Source: RGIG464 sp045643185
GTDB taxonomy: Bacteria; Myxococcota_A; Bradymonadia; UBA4248
Length of the DNA stretch: 22,919 bases
Direction of reading: 5' to 3'
NCBI GenBank assembly: GCA_045643185.1
Contig: JAZUKH010000049.1
Coordinates: 1-22,919 of the forward strand
This document shows, one piece after another, positions 15,335-22,436 of this stretch. Position 1 is the stretch's first letter, and the number at the start of each line of letters is the position of its first letter. A program made the position numbers and the translations under genes. The notes under the pieces were generated by a model. That model saw only the letters and a list, made by a program, of their open reading frames with translations. It was not told where the DNA came from and ran no database searches.

Positions 15335-15352
15335 AGGGGGAAGGCTCCCCCT
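15335..15352 (-). repeat. GTAG-headed G/C hairpin
   Basis: AGGGGGA (15335-15341) and TCCCCCT (15346-15352) enclose AGGC. On the - strand the hairpin is headed by GTAG (15351-15354), the layout of REP elements mobilised by RAYT transposases. It directly neighbours the bulged-C hairpin at 15355. Confidence 0.6.
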
Positions 15353-15354
15353 AC

Positions 15355-15383
15355 GCGGCTATTTCGCATGCGAAATACGCCGC
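15355..15383 (+). repeat. Bulged-C hairpin, copy 5
   Basis: Outer arms GCGGC (15355-15359) and GCCGC (15379-15383), inner arms TATTTCGC (15360-15367) and GCGAAATA (15370-15377), loop AT, unpaired C at 15378. GTAG also heads it on the - strand. Its flank CTACGCGGCTA (15351-15361) reappears inverted, as TAGCCGCGTAG, in the repeats at 22190-22243. The pair lies just before the start codon at 15423 and leaves little room for a Shine-Dalgarno. Confidence 0.75.
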
Positions 15384-15422
15384 TACCCCTTCTCCTGGCA
15401 GGGCCCATCACCCAAATTCAAC

Positions 15423-16880
15423 ATGCAAGACACGGTTCCCCAAATCATCGCCATTGCCGGCCCTAAAGGTGGTTGCGGCAAAACGACACTCGCCGTCGGA
15501 CTCGCGCAGACGCTCGCTGAACGCCACAAAACCGTGTGCCTCGTCGACCTCGACCCGTACGGACAAAACGCGACGTTCGCACTGCGCCTCACGCCAGACA
15601 TACAGTCCCTAAACCAGACGCCGGCTAGACCCATGGCCGCCGTGGGCAACAGCATCGACGACGATTTCGACGAAAATGACGATGCGTCCGTACTCAAATC
15701 CAGACGTACTTACATTCCGTGCCTGCGTTACGCCATTCTGGAGCCGGAAACACCCGACTTGTTTGAACGCATTTGCGCGCTGCACGCTGACTACGTGATT
15801 CTGGACATGCCTTCCGGCTTCCGAAATGCCTCGATCTTCGACGATGCTGACATCTCGATCCTCGTGTCAACGCCAGAACCCGCTTCGATCTTCGAAGCAA
15901 CTCAGTGGCTGCACTACGTCATCGAATCGCGCCTTCACAACGACAATGCGAACATCCCCATTCACAATCCCGGCTCGTGGTACTTCGAAAACATCTATCG
16001 CCAACTCAATGTGAACGAGGCAAAACGCTTCGAAAATGCCGTGGCAAGTTATCGAACGTTTTTTGTGCTGAACGGACGCCGAGAAGGCAGTGAGATCACA
16101 CAGGCGGATGCACTCTGCCATGCCTGGTGGCGCTTCATCGGCGCCGACGTTCGACCGCTCGGCACACTGCGTTACGAAGAACGACGATGGTTCTTCACAC
16201 GCCAGTTTTCGCCAGATGACCCGCTCGCTCAGGATGACTCCATGCAGGACGACCTGAACCTCATCGCCGACCGCATTCTGGCCGATCAATGGCCTGCTCG
16301 CCCCTGTGGCGCCACGCTCAGCCCAGTCATTGCACCCCAGGTCTTTTTGACCGTGCGAAACGAAGAAGAACCACGTCACGCATACCGTCGCCTCTACGAA
16401 GGCTACCGACGAGAAAACTCGCTCGTCTCCTGGACGTTCCCACGTGAACTCATCCAGATGACCATGACCCAGCTCGACGCCGCTTGGCAGCAGATCCACA
16501 ACGAAAAAGACGCCGCCGGCTCGTCACACCTGCCCTCGAACTCGCGCGCCATCGAGACGCCTGTCCTCACCAATACGGGCAGCATCCCAACCAGCATGAC
16601 TCGACGACTCTCTGAAACCTACGCCGCCGCCGTCTATGACCCACAACAATGCGAACCCAACGCCGGTGACTGGTTACGCGCCTGTCGTGAACGCGTCGGC
16701 ATCTCGCTGCCGACCCTCGCCATGAAAACAAGGATCGCACCCAAAAACCTCGATCTGATCGAAAAGACCCAGATCGCCAGTATCGCACCAGCTTACCTCC
16801 AGGGCTACCTCTTCGAAATCGCTAAAGTGCTCGACCTACCGCTCGACGAACTCCGCAGAAAATTCGGCTTTAATAACTAA
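15423..16880 (+). CDS. ParA/MinD-like ATPase with C-terminal RodZ-type HTH
   Basis: The 485-residue protein starts with a deviant Walker A motif, GPKGGCGKTT at 13-22, with the signature Lys15 and catalytic Lys20 of the ParA/MinD group. Switch I is VDLDPYGQNAT (41-51) and the Walker B/switch II region is YVILDMPSG (124-132). It therefore probably dimerises on ATP and positions cargo on the nucleoid or membrane. Residues about 305-362 (with AYRRLYEGYRR and LDAAWQQIHNEKD) look like a degenerate J-domain-type helical segment without HPD; this is inference. Residues 415-482 form a RodZ/HTH_25-type helix-turn-helix (GDWLRACRERVGISLPTLA, KTRIAPKNLDLIE, YLQGYLFEIAKVLDLPLDEL). ATG 15423 lies only 12 codons before the Walker motif, so the start is firm although the Shine-Dalgarno is poor. 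This is the first gene of a three-gene operon, with 3 nt to the next. Chromosome-partition ParA is less likely because no parB follows. Confidence 0.85.
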   Translation: MQDTVPQIIAIAGPKGGCGKTTLAVGLAQTLAERHKTVCLVDLDPYGQNATFALRLTPDIQSLNQTPARPMAAVGNSIDDDFDENDDASVLKSRRTYIPCLRYAILEPETPDLFERICALHADYVILDMPSGFRNASIFDDADISILVSTPEPASIFEATQWLHYVIESRLHNDNANIPIHNPGSWYFENIYRQLNVNEAKRFENAVASYRTFFVLNGRREGSEITQADALCHAWWRFIGADVRPLGTLRYEERRWFFTRQFSPDDPLAQDDSMQDDLNLIADRILADQWPARPCGATLSPVIAPQVFLTVRNEEEPRHAYRRLYEGYRRENSLVSWTFPRELIQMTMTQLDAAWQQIHNEKDAAGSSHLPSNSRAIETPVLTNTGSIPTSMTRRLSETYAAAVYDPQQCEPNAGDWLRACRERVGISLPTLAMKTRIAPKNLDLIEKTQIASIAPAYLQGYLFEIAKVLDLPLDELRRKFGFNN

Positions 16881-16883
16881 TCA

Positions 16884-18146
16884 ATGAACAATCATCAGGT
16901 TATTCTCAAACTTCGACGTCTCAATACACTTCTTGTGCTTTCGCATCGGAGCAATAACCTTGCGCTCGCCGTGCGCCGCGCTATCGAAGAGATCGAAAAC
17001 TGGTCGCCCACAGCGCCGTTTAGCGCCGCCTTTGAAAACCAGGCACCACGCATTCGCTTCGCCGGTTACGGCCCCAAGTTCATTAAGCTCGTAAACGAAC
17101 TGCTCACCACCGAGAACATCGCCCTCATCGACCAGTTACAGCCCAATTTCAGCCCATTTTTTTGCGAACTTTGCGAATTGCCAGGCATCGGTGAAACTGG
17201 CGCTCGACGAATTTTCTTCGACAAACTCATAGAGAATATGGATGATCTACGAGTTGCGGCAACAAATGGCATATTACAAACCATTCCAGCCTTTGGTGAC
17301 GCGCGCATTCGAGTCATCGAGACCTGGATCGAACTCAAAAATCACGACGAATCGCTCGCAGCCTGTGACGTGACGGTGTGCGCCCCGTCCAGTTCACCAT
17401 CCTTGCCAAGTGAAGCCACAGGTTCCGCTGCCTTCCCCACGGTTTTGCCCGAACCGAGTCTGCCTGACGAGCTTCTGGCAGCGCTCAACGACGTGAATGC
17501 CCCAAACAGCGACAATGCTTTGGATGCCGCACTCAAACGCGATCTGGCGCGCGTGACCATCGTGCCTCCCCCCTCAACAAGTTCGCCCGAGGCGCTCGCC
17601 CTGTCGGTCGGCGCCCCGACCTGGGCTGACGACTACGCCCTGACACGTTTGCTGCCCCCCGCGTTTATCGCCCGATTTTTGATGGCAGCCAAACTCGGTG
17701 CCTGCTCGCCTGACACGCGCGTTCTGATGTATGGCGTCGCATGTTTGCCATTGCTCGACTGCGTCACACGCCTCGTCGCGCATGAAGCCCTGACCGTCTT
17801 TGACACCGCTGAACAATGTTTGCCCGCCCAAACAATGCTGACCACGTGTCACGCAGTCCACTGCGACGCCCCAAACGCACTCGCGTCATACGACGTCATT
17901 CTGGTCGACCCCATTCGTTTTGGCGCACTGACGCCGGCTGAACGCGACCAACTGCGCCAACACCTCGTGCCAGGCGGACGACTCGTCTGCGCCACGGTCA
18001 CGCCAAACACGCCGCTTCCAAGCCCCATCGACCTGGTTTTGCAACGCCGACACCTGACCGATCCATACTTCCTGGCCAACGAATGCCACCGCACAGAATC
18101 CGTCGATTACATGACTATCCTCATCCTCGACCAGCCTCATGATTAA
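16884..18146 (+). CDS. PolX-like HhH domain fused to a methyltransferase-like domain
   Basis: I do not recognise this 420-residue protein as a named family. Residues 1-150 resemble the N-terminal 8-kDa-type and helix-hairpin-helix module of family X DNA polymerases: VILKLRRLNTLLVL and VRRAIEEIENW, then HhH-like turns at about 57-74 (FAGYGPKFIKLVNELL), 96-113 (CELPGIGETGARRI, near-canonical) and 131-150 (QTIPAFGDARIRVIE). HhH motifs bind the DNA backbone without sequence preference. The polymerase nucleotidyltransferase domain is absent. After a Ser/Pro/Ala-rich linker (160-245), residues 250-416 look like a Rossmann class I methyltransferase: RVLMYGVACLPLL at the motif I position, SYDVILVDP (335-343) and LRQHLVPGGRLVCATV (357-372). 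Motif I lacks the usual GxGxG, so SAM binding is doubtful. It starts 3 nt after the previous stop with no visible Shine-Dalgarno and overlaps the next gene by 8 nt, so translational coupling is likely. Confidence 0.8.
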   Translation: MNNHQVILKLRRLNTLLVLSHRSNNLALAVRRAIEEIENWSPTAPFSAAFENQAPRIRFAGYGPKFIKLVNELLTTENIALIDQLQPNFSPFFCELCELPGIGETGARRIFFDKLIENMDDLRVAATNGILQTIPAFGDARIRVIETWIELKNHDESLAACDVTVCAPSSSPSLPSEATGSAAFPTVLPEPSLPDELLAALNDVNAPNSDNALDAALKRDLARVTIVPPPSTSSPEALALSVGAPTWADDYALTRLLPPAFIARFLMAAKLGACSPDTRVLMYGVACLPLLDCVTRLVAHEALTVFDTAEQCLPAQTMLTTCHAVHCDAPNALASYDVILVDPIRFGALTPAERDQLRQHLVPGGRLVCATVTPNTPLPSPIDLVLQRRHLTDPYFLANECHRTESVDYMTILILDQPHD

Positions 18147-18921
18147 AAAACTGTTTCTTAGCGAAAAATTCATTATCAGCGTCATTATTATCAACACGAT
18201 TGTTATTTTCGCACAAGAAAGTGGATTAGATTCGCTTTTTCTCGACATTATTGATGTTTTATGCACGTTATTATTTATCATTGAAATGGTCGTAAAACAT
18301 CGCGTGTTAGGTTTCAAAGGCTATTGGAAAGGCCTCAACATCATGGATGGCATGCTCGTCATCCTCTCGCTGCCTTCGTTTATCTGCTTTTTTGCCCCGT
18401 CACTCATCGCAGACATGTCGTTCTTACTCGTTCTGCGAATCTTCCGAATCTTCCGTTTTTTTGGACTCGTTCGATTTTTCCCATATTTTTCGACGATTGC
18501 ACGCAATTTTAAGATCGCCATTCGTCAATCCCGGTCGATCCTGCTGATATTCTTCATTCTGATCATCACGTTTGCGCTGATCAACTGCAGCCTGTTCAAA
18601 GACATAGCGCCTCAATATTTCGAAACGCCGCTCGATGCCATTTACACAACGTTCCGCCTGTTCACCGTAGAAGGCTGGTATGACATGCCGAACGAGATCG
18701 CCGAAGCCGTTGGTTCCCCCATTGCCATTCACCTCGTTCGCTTATACTTCAGCATCCTGCTGATCGTTGGTGGCATCATCGGTATGTCACTCATCAACTC
18801 GATTTTCGTCGACGCCATGGTCAGCGACAACAACGACGCCATGCAGGCACAACTGGATCGCGTCGAAGCCAAGCTCGACAAGCTACTCGCAGAACAAAAC
18901 AACGCAAAACCGCACTCGTAA
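18139..18921 (+). CDS. Voltage-gated cation channel, single-repeat (ion transport family)
   Basis: The 260-residue protein has the six-helix plan of PF00520 channels that assemble as homotetramers. Approximate helices are S1 11-25, S2 37-53, S3 68-85, S4 95-115, S5 131-151 and S6 198-225. S4 carries the voltage-sensing ladder Arg100, Arg103, Arg106 and Arg112 (LRIFRIFRFFGLVRFF). The pore loop reads FRLFTVEGWYDM, with TVEGW at 176-180 matching the TxExW-type filter of sodium and calcium channels (NaChBac has TLESW); selectivity cannot be told from this. Residues 233-252 (DAMQAQLDRVEAKLDKLLAE) form a short coiled coil, as in BacNaV tetramers. The start overlaps the upstream stop by 8 nt with no visible Shine-Dalgarno. 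The first 150 bases are more AT-rich than the neighbouring genes. Confidence 0.9.
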   Translation: MIKKLFLSEKFIISVIIINTIVIFAQESGLDSLFLDIIDVLCTLLFIIEMVVKHRVLGFKGYWKGLNIMDGMLVILSLPSFICFFAPSLIADMSFLLVLRIFRIFRFFGLVRFFPYFSTIARNFKIAIRQSRSILLIFFILIITFALINCSLFKDIAPQYFETPLDAIYTTFRLFTVEGWYDMPNEIAEAVGSPIAIHLVRLYFSILLIVGGIIGMSLINSIFVDAMVSDNNDAMQAQLDRVEAKLDKLLAEQNNAKPHS

Positions 18922-19011
18922 ACAGCTTGTTACAACGCCGCCACAAGGGCTGAATCGTAACAAATTCTTTCAAACTCGATACGCATAAACTGGTTTAGCG
19001 TCCTGCTTCTT

Positions 19012-19020
19012 TGTTATAAT
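19012..19020 (+). promoter_or_regulatory. Extended -10 promoter for the lipoprotein gene at 19080
   Basis: TGTTATAAT is a perfect TGn plus TATAAT box, 59 bp before the start codon, with no strong -35. The gap 18922-19079 shows no terminator for the preceding channel operon. Confidence 0.55.
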
Positions 19021-19079
19021 AGAATGCCGTTTTTTCGGTCAATCTGATCTATACCAATCCAATTTTGGAGGTTTTCAAT

Positions 19080-22000
19080 ATGAATAAGTGTCGTTATCTT
19101 GTTTTACTTGCTGCATGTTTTGCATTGACCGCATGTGGTGGCAACAACGACCCGACATTGCAGAAATGTTCTGGTCCAGATGAATGCCCCGGTGATCTTT
19201 CGTGCATCATGCAGGAAGGTCTTTGCAAACGTCCAATCACGAAGGGAGGATCATGCGCCTCTTCCGATGCATATTGCGAAGACAGTGAATGTATCGACGG
19301 CATTTGCGGCGGCGAATCTGGTGGCGGCAAAGAAGCTGTCGCTTGCAGCGATTCATCGCCCTGTCGTAACGGCACTCAATGCATTTCCGGCATTTGCCGA
19401 CAGGAAGCAGGCGCGAACGGCAAATGCAGCGCGACCGTGATCTGCTCAGTAGGTACGTGCGTTCAGGGCAAATGTCAGCTGACCGTTGGTCCTGGTCAGG
19501 CCTGTAATAACGTCAACCTCTGCGTCGACGGTTACGATTGCTACAACGACATCTGTCTCAAACCAGTCGGCCCCGGCGGTAGCTGCGCCTCGTCGGTTAC
19601 GTATTGTGAAGATGGCAGCGATTGCGTTGAAGGCCTCTGTCCCAACAGTGGCAGCACATCCGGAACGTGTGAAGACAAAGACGGCGACGGCATCGCCGAT
19701 CGTTTCGATCGCTGCGACGTCGATACCGATAACGACGGCATCGTGAACTGCATGGATCTTGACTCGGACGGCGACGGCATTCCTGACAGCGTTGAACGCG
19801 GCAAAAAAGCCTGTTCCACCCCGCTCGACTCAGACGGCGACGGCATCTATGACTTCCTCTCACTCGATTCGGATAGCAACGGCATTCCCGACAACATTGA
19901 AGGCCTGGACGCCGAAGGTAACTTGATCGACACCGACAATGACACCGTCCCCGATAGCTCAAGTATCGATAACGATGGCGATGGCCTGAGCGACCTCGTT
20001 GAGATCACGGGCATGGTCAATCACAATTATTCCTCATACAGCAAGGAGGCACCACGAGGTGCCGACTGCAACCATGATGGTAAACCCGATGAAATTGGCA
20101 CCATCGACCAGCCATTCGACTGCGACGGCGATACTGTCCCCGACTACCTCGACGCCGACTCGGACGGCGATGGCGTGCCAGACGCATTAGAAAGCATCAA
20201 CGACACAAATAACGACGGCTATTTCGATCGCTACTCGCAAGACTCTGATGGCGACGGACTTTCTGACGCAGAAGAAAGTGGCTGCACAGCCAAGTGGACT
20301 TGTACAGAGGAAGGCGTCAAACCTATGCCTTCGAATAACGGCATGACTTGTGGCGAAGCACTCCCCGCCACCTTTACGCTCAACCTCGCCTGCGTCCCCG
20401 AAGTTGTCGATGGGAAAGTGACCTTCCAAACGGCCGACATCGACGGCGACGGACTCGTTGATGGTAAAGAAGTTATTTGTGTCAACGAAGACGGCACCAC
20501 CACTTACTCAAAATTCACAGCCGATACAGATGGTGACGGCTTCGGTGACCTCGCCGAATATAATGCCGCCTTCGGTTCAGGTATGGATCCCGCCCAAGCC
20601 ATTTGTAACCCCAAATTGGGTGTTACCCAAAAAGATGATTGCGAAGACTGCACCGGTATCTTTGACTTCTATTTCGAACTGCCTTACATCGCAACCTACT
20701 CGGCTGAAGAAGAAAACTCCGCTGAATTGCTGTTTGTACCGTCAGTTTCCAAGCTTGACGTCGTTTTCAACCTCGACACAACGAACTCCATGGGCGAAGA
20801 AGTCAAGAACATCAAAGACAAAGTAAATTCGACGATCATTCCTGGCATTCGTAACCGCGTTTCGGACAGCGCCTTCGGTGTTTCACACTTCGACGACTTC
20901 CCGACCCGTTCGACGCCCAAATCGACCTACGATTACCTGCCCGAATATGCCTTGTCCGACAATGCGTACGGCCACAAAAACGGCCCGGACACGCCATTCG
21001 AGCTGCTCGGCCAACCCGAGGTCGATGCCACCAAAGTCACGACAAACGTCAACAAGCTCACCCTGCATAACGGCGCTGATCTACCGGAATCCGGCTTCGA
21101 ATCCCTTTGGCAAATCGTCAAAGGCGATGACAAGACCGAGCCCCAAGTGGCTTGGCATCCCTATGGTGGCACGGCCTACAGCAACTACTTCAGCGACAGC
21201 GTGATCCCGCGCACGACGTGCCCAGCCGGTCGTTGGGGCGGCGCCTGCTTCCGTGACGCGACCTTGCCCGTCGTCATTCACATCACCGATACCACATCAC
21301 ACGATGGCAACCAGTGCACCGAATACACCGAAAACTCTGACTTTAAACTCAGTTCATGCACGGTCACTGGCAAAACCAAGACCTACGTCCAGCCTTACGA
21401 CCCGATCTATGTCGAAAACGCGCACAATTCCGACGATGTTTATGCAGCCTACAACGAAAAAGGTGCTCGTATCATTTCGATCTTCCGTGGTGTAAGCGAT
21501 GCCGAAAAGGGCAAACAACTCACCCAGCTGATCGAGACAAGCCAAGCGACCAATGCCTATGTTCCAGTCTGTGCGTTCAAAACAGACGCAACGACCTGGA
21601 CCTGTGGTGAGAACAAGTGCTGCACAACAACGGACACCAAAGGCAATGTGACGAGCGTTAATCCGCTCAAGATCGACAATCACGACATGTGCGTGCTGAG
21701 CTACGGCATCAGCTCGGGTGACAAGCTTTCTGACACGCTCGTCAGCGGCGTCGACGCCCTCGTCAAATACGCAACGTCGAACGTCGCAGCCGTGATCCGT
21801 GGTGACGCGATCGACGGCTACGAAGGTCTCACCACGGCCTGCTTCATCAAAGGTGTCGAAGCGCTCAGCGATGGTTACATCGCACCGCCGGAGTCCCCCG
21901 AAAAAGAATGTAACCCTGTCGCCGAACCCGCAGCCTTCAACGGCTCCAGCTACCCCAACGGCTATAAGAACTTCGCCATCGGTACGTCGTCACATGACCG

Positions 22001-22184
22001 CGTCGGCGCCAAGCTCAATTTCCGCGTCAAAGCCGAAAACAACTGCGTCAAACCGACTATCAATACCCAAGTCTTCAACGCCTATATCGACATCGTAGAC
22101 CCGACCTCCGGCCTCGTCTTCGGTACGCGTGAAGTCTCCATCGTCATTCCAGGAGAAGAAGCTCAACAAACGGTCGTCTACTAA
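19080..22184 (+). CDS. Giant lipoprotein with Ca-binding repeats and vWA-like domain
   Basis: This 1034-residue predicted surface lipoprotein has a signal peptide ending in the lipobox LTAC with Cys19 lipidated. Residues 28-190 are cysteine-rich units (C-x-x-G-x-C patterns; GPGGSCASSVTYCEDGSDC repeats the earlier GGSCASSDAYCEDSEC). Residues about 198-490 contain at least ten acidic calcium-binding loops of the DxDGDGxxD type, like thrombospondin type 3 repeats (KDGDGIADRFD, DSDGDGIPDSVE, DSDGDGIYDFL, DNDGDGLSDLVE, DSDGDGVPDALE, DSDGDGLSDAEE). From about 557 a vWA-like domain begins (KLDVVFNLDTTNSMGEEV); D566-T-T-N-S570 sits where the metal-ion MIDAS DxSxS is expected, and HITDTTSHDG (734-743) may give the distal Asp. 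The role is presumably adhesion or binding. ATG 19080 is chosen because GGAGG at 19067-19071 is 8 nt away; the upstream TTG at 19065 overlaps that site. Confidence 0.9.
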   Translation: MNKCRYLVLLAACFALTACGGNNDPTLQKCSGPDECPGDLSCIMQEGLCKRPITKGGSCASSDAYCEDSECIDGICGGESGGGKEAVACSDSSPCRNGTQCISGICRQEAGANGKCSATVICSVGTCVQGKCQLTVGPGQACNNVNLCVDGYDCYNDICLKPVGPGGSCASSVTYCEDGSDCVEGLCPNSGSTSGTCEDKDGDGIADRFDRCDVDTDNDGIVNCMDLDSDGDGIPDSVERGKKACSTPLDSDGDGIYDFLSLDSDSNGIPDNIEGLDAEGNLIDTDNDTVPDSSSIDNDGDGLSDLVEITGMVNHNYSSYSKEAPRGADCNHDGKPDEIGTIDQPFDCDGDTVPDYLDADSDGDGVPDALESINDTNNDGYFDRYSQDSDGDGLSDAEESGCTAKWTCTEEGVKPMPSNNGMTCGEALPATFTLNLACVPEVVDGKVTFQTADIDGDGLVDGKEVICVNEDGTTTYSKFTADTDGDGFGDLAEYNAAFGSGMDPAQAICNPKLGVTQKDDCEDCTGIFDFYFELPYIATYSAEEENSAELLFVPSVSKLDVVFNLDTTNSMGEEVKNIKDKVNSTIIPGIRNRVSDSAFGVSHFDDFPTRSTPKSTYDYLPEYALSDNAYGHKNGPDTPFELLGQPEVDATKVTTNVNKLTLHNGADLPESGFESLWQIVKGDDKTEPQVAWHPYGGTAYSNYFSDSVIPRTTCPAGRWGGACFRDATLPVVIHITDTTSHDGNQCTEYTENSDFKLSSCTVTGKTKTYVQPYDPIYVENAHNSDDVYAAYNEKGARIISIFRGVSDAEKGKQLTQLIETSQATNAYVPVCAFKTDATTWTCGENKCCTTTDTKGNVTSVNPLKIDNHDMCVLSYGISSGDKLSDTLVSGVDALVKYATSNVAAVIRGDAIDGYEGLTTACFIKGVEALSDGYIAPPESPEKECNPVAEPAAFNGSSYPNGYKNFAIGTSSHDRVGAKLNFRVKAENNCVKPTINTQVFNAYIDIVDPTSGLVFGTREVSIVIPGEEAQQTVVY

Positions 22185-22189
22185 GTCAT

Positions 22190-22243
22190 ATTTCGTAGCC
22201 GCGTAGTATTTCGTAGCCGCGTAATATTTTGTAGCCGCGTAGC
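22190..22243. repeat. Three tandem 18-bp repeats
   Basis: Units at 22190-22207, 22208-22225 and 22226-22243 share the core GTAGCCGCGTA, with flanks ATTTC or ATTTT. The 11-mer TAGCCGCGTAG is the inverse of CTACGCGGCTA beside the hairpin at 15355. There are no unique spacers, so this is not a CRISPR array. Confidence 0.85.
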
Positions 22244-22295
22244 ATGCAACTATGCAAATGAGCCAAAACCGTTGTAAATAAAGGGTTTTAGAATA

Positions 22296-22312
22296 CTCAC
22301 AAAAATTGTGAG
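22296..22312. promoter_or_regulatory. Operator-like inverted repeat
   Basis: CTCACAA (22296-22302) and TTGTGAG (22306-22312) are perfect inverted arms around AAA. There is no T-run, so a protein-binding site is more likely than a terminator; no regulator gene is adjacent. Confidence 0.35.
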
Positions 22313-22379
22313 CACAAAATGCGTGTAGAGATTGCAGCGCCTACAAATGCGCATTTGCGTTTATAATTTATACAAATAA

Positions 22380-22414
22380 GCCCCCAAGAGCAGTTCACTT
22401 TTGGGGGCCTTTTT
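22380..22414 (+). terminator. Intrinsic terminator before the candidate ncRNA
   Basis: GCCCCCAAGAG (22380-22390) pairs with CTTTTGGGGGC (22398-22408) with one G-U wobble around a 7-nt loop; five Ts follow (22410-22414). It lies about 200 bp after the vWA-like lipoprotein gene and is its only visible terminator. Confidence 0.85.
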
Positions 22415-22436
22415 ATGCTAAAACCAAATGCGGTTA

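Noticed and set aside
16884..18146. Annotation as a DNA polymerase X
   Set aside because: Only the N-terminal HhH module resembles PolX; the nucleotidyltransferase and PHP domains are absent.
22190..22243. CRISPR-like repeats
   Set aside because: The units are contiguous and have no unique spacers; no cas genes are present.
22362..22367. Perfect TATAAT as a promoter for a gene
   Set aside because: The strong terminator at 22380-22414 would stop any transcript almost at once. The box may be chance in an AT-rich stretch.
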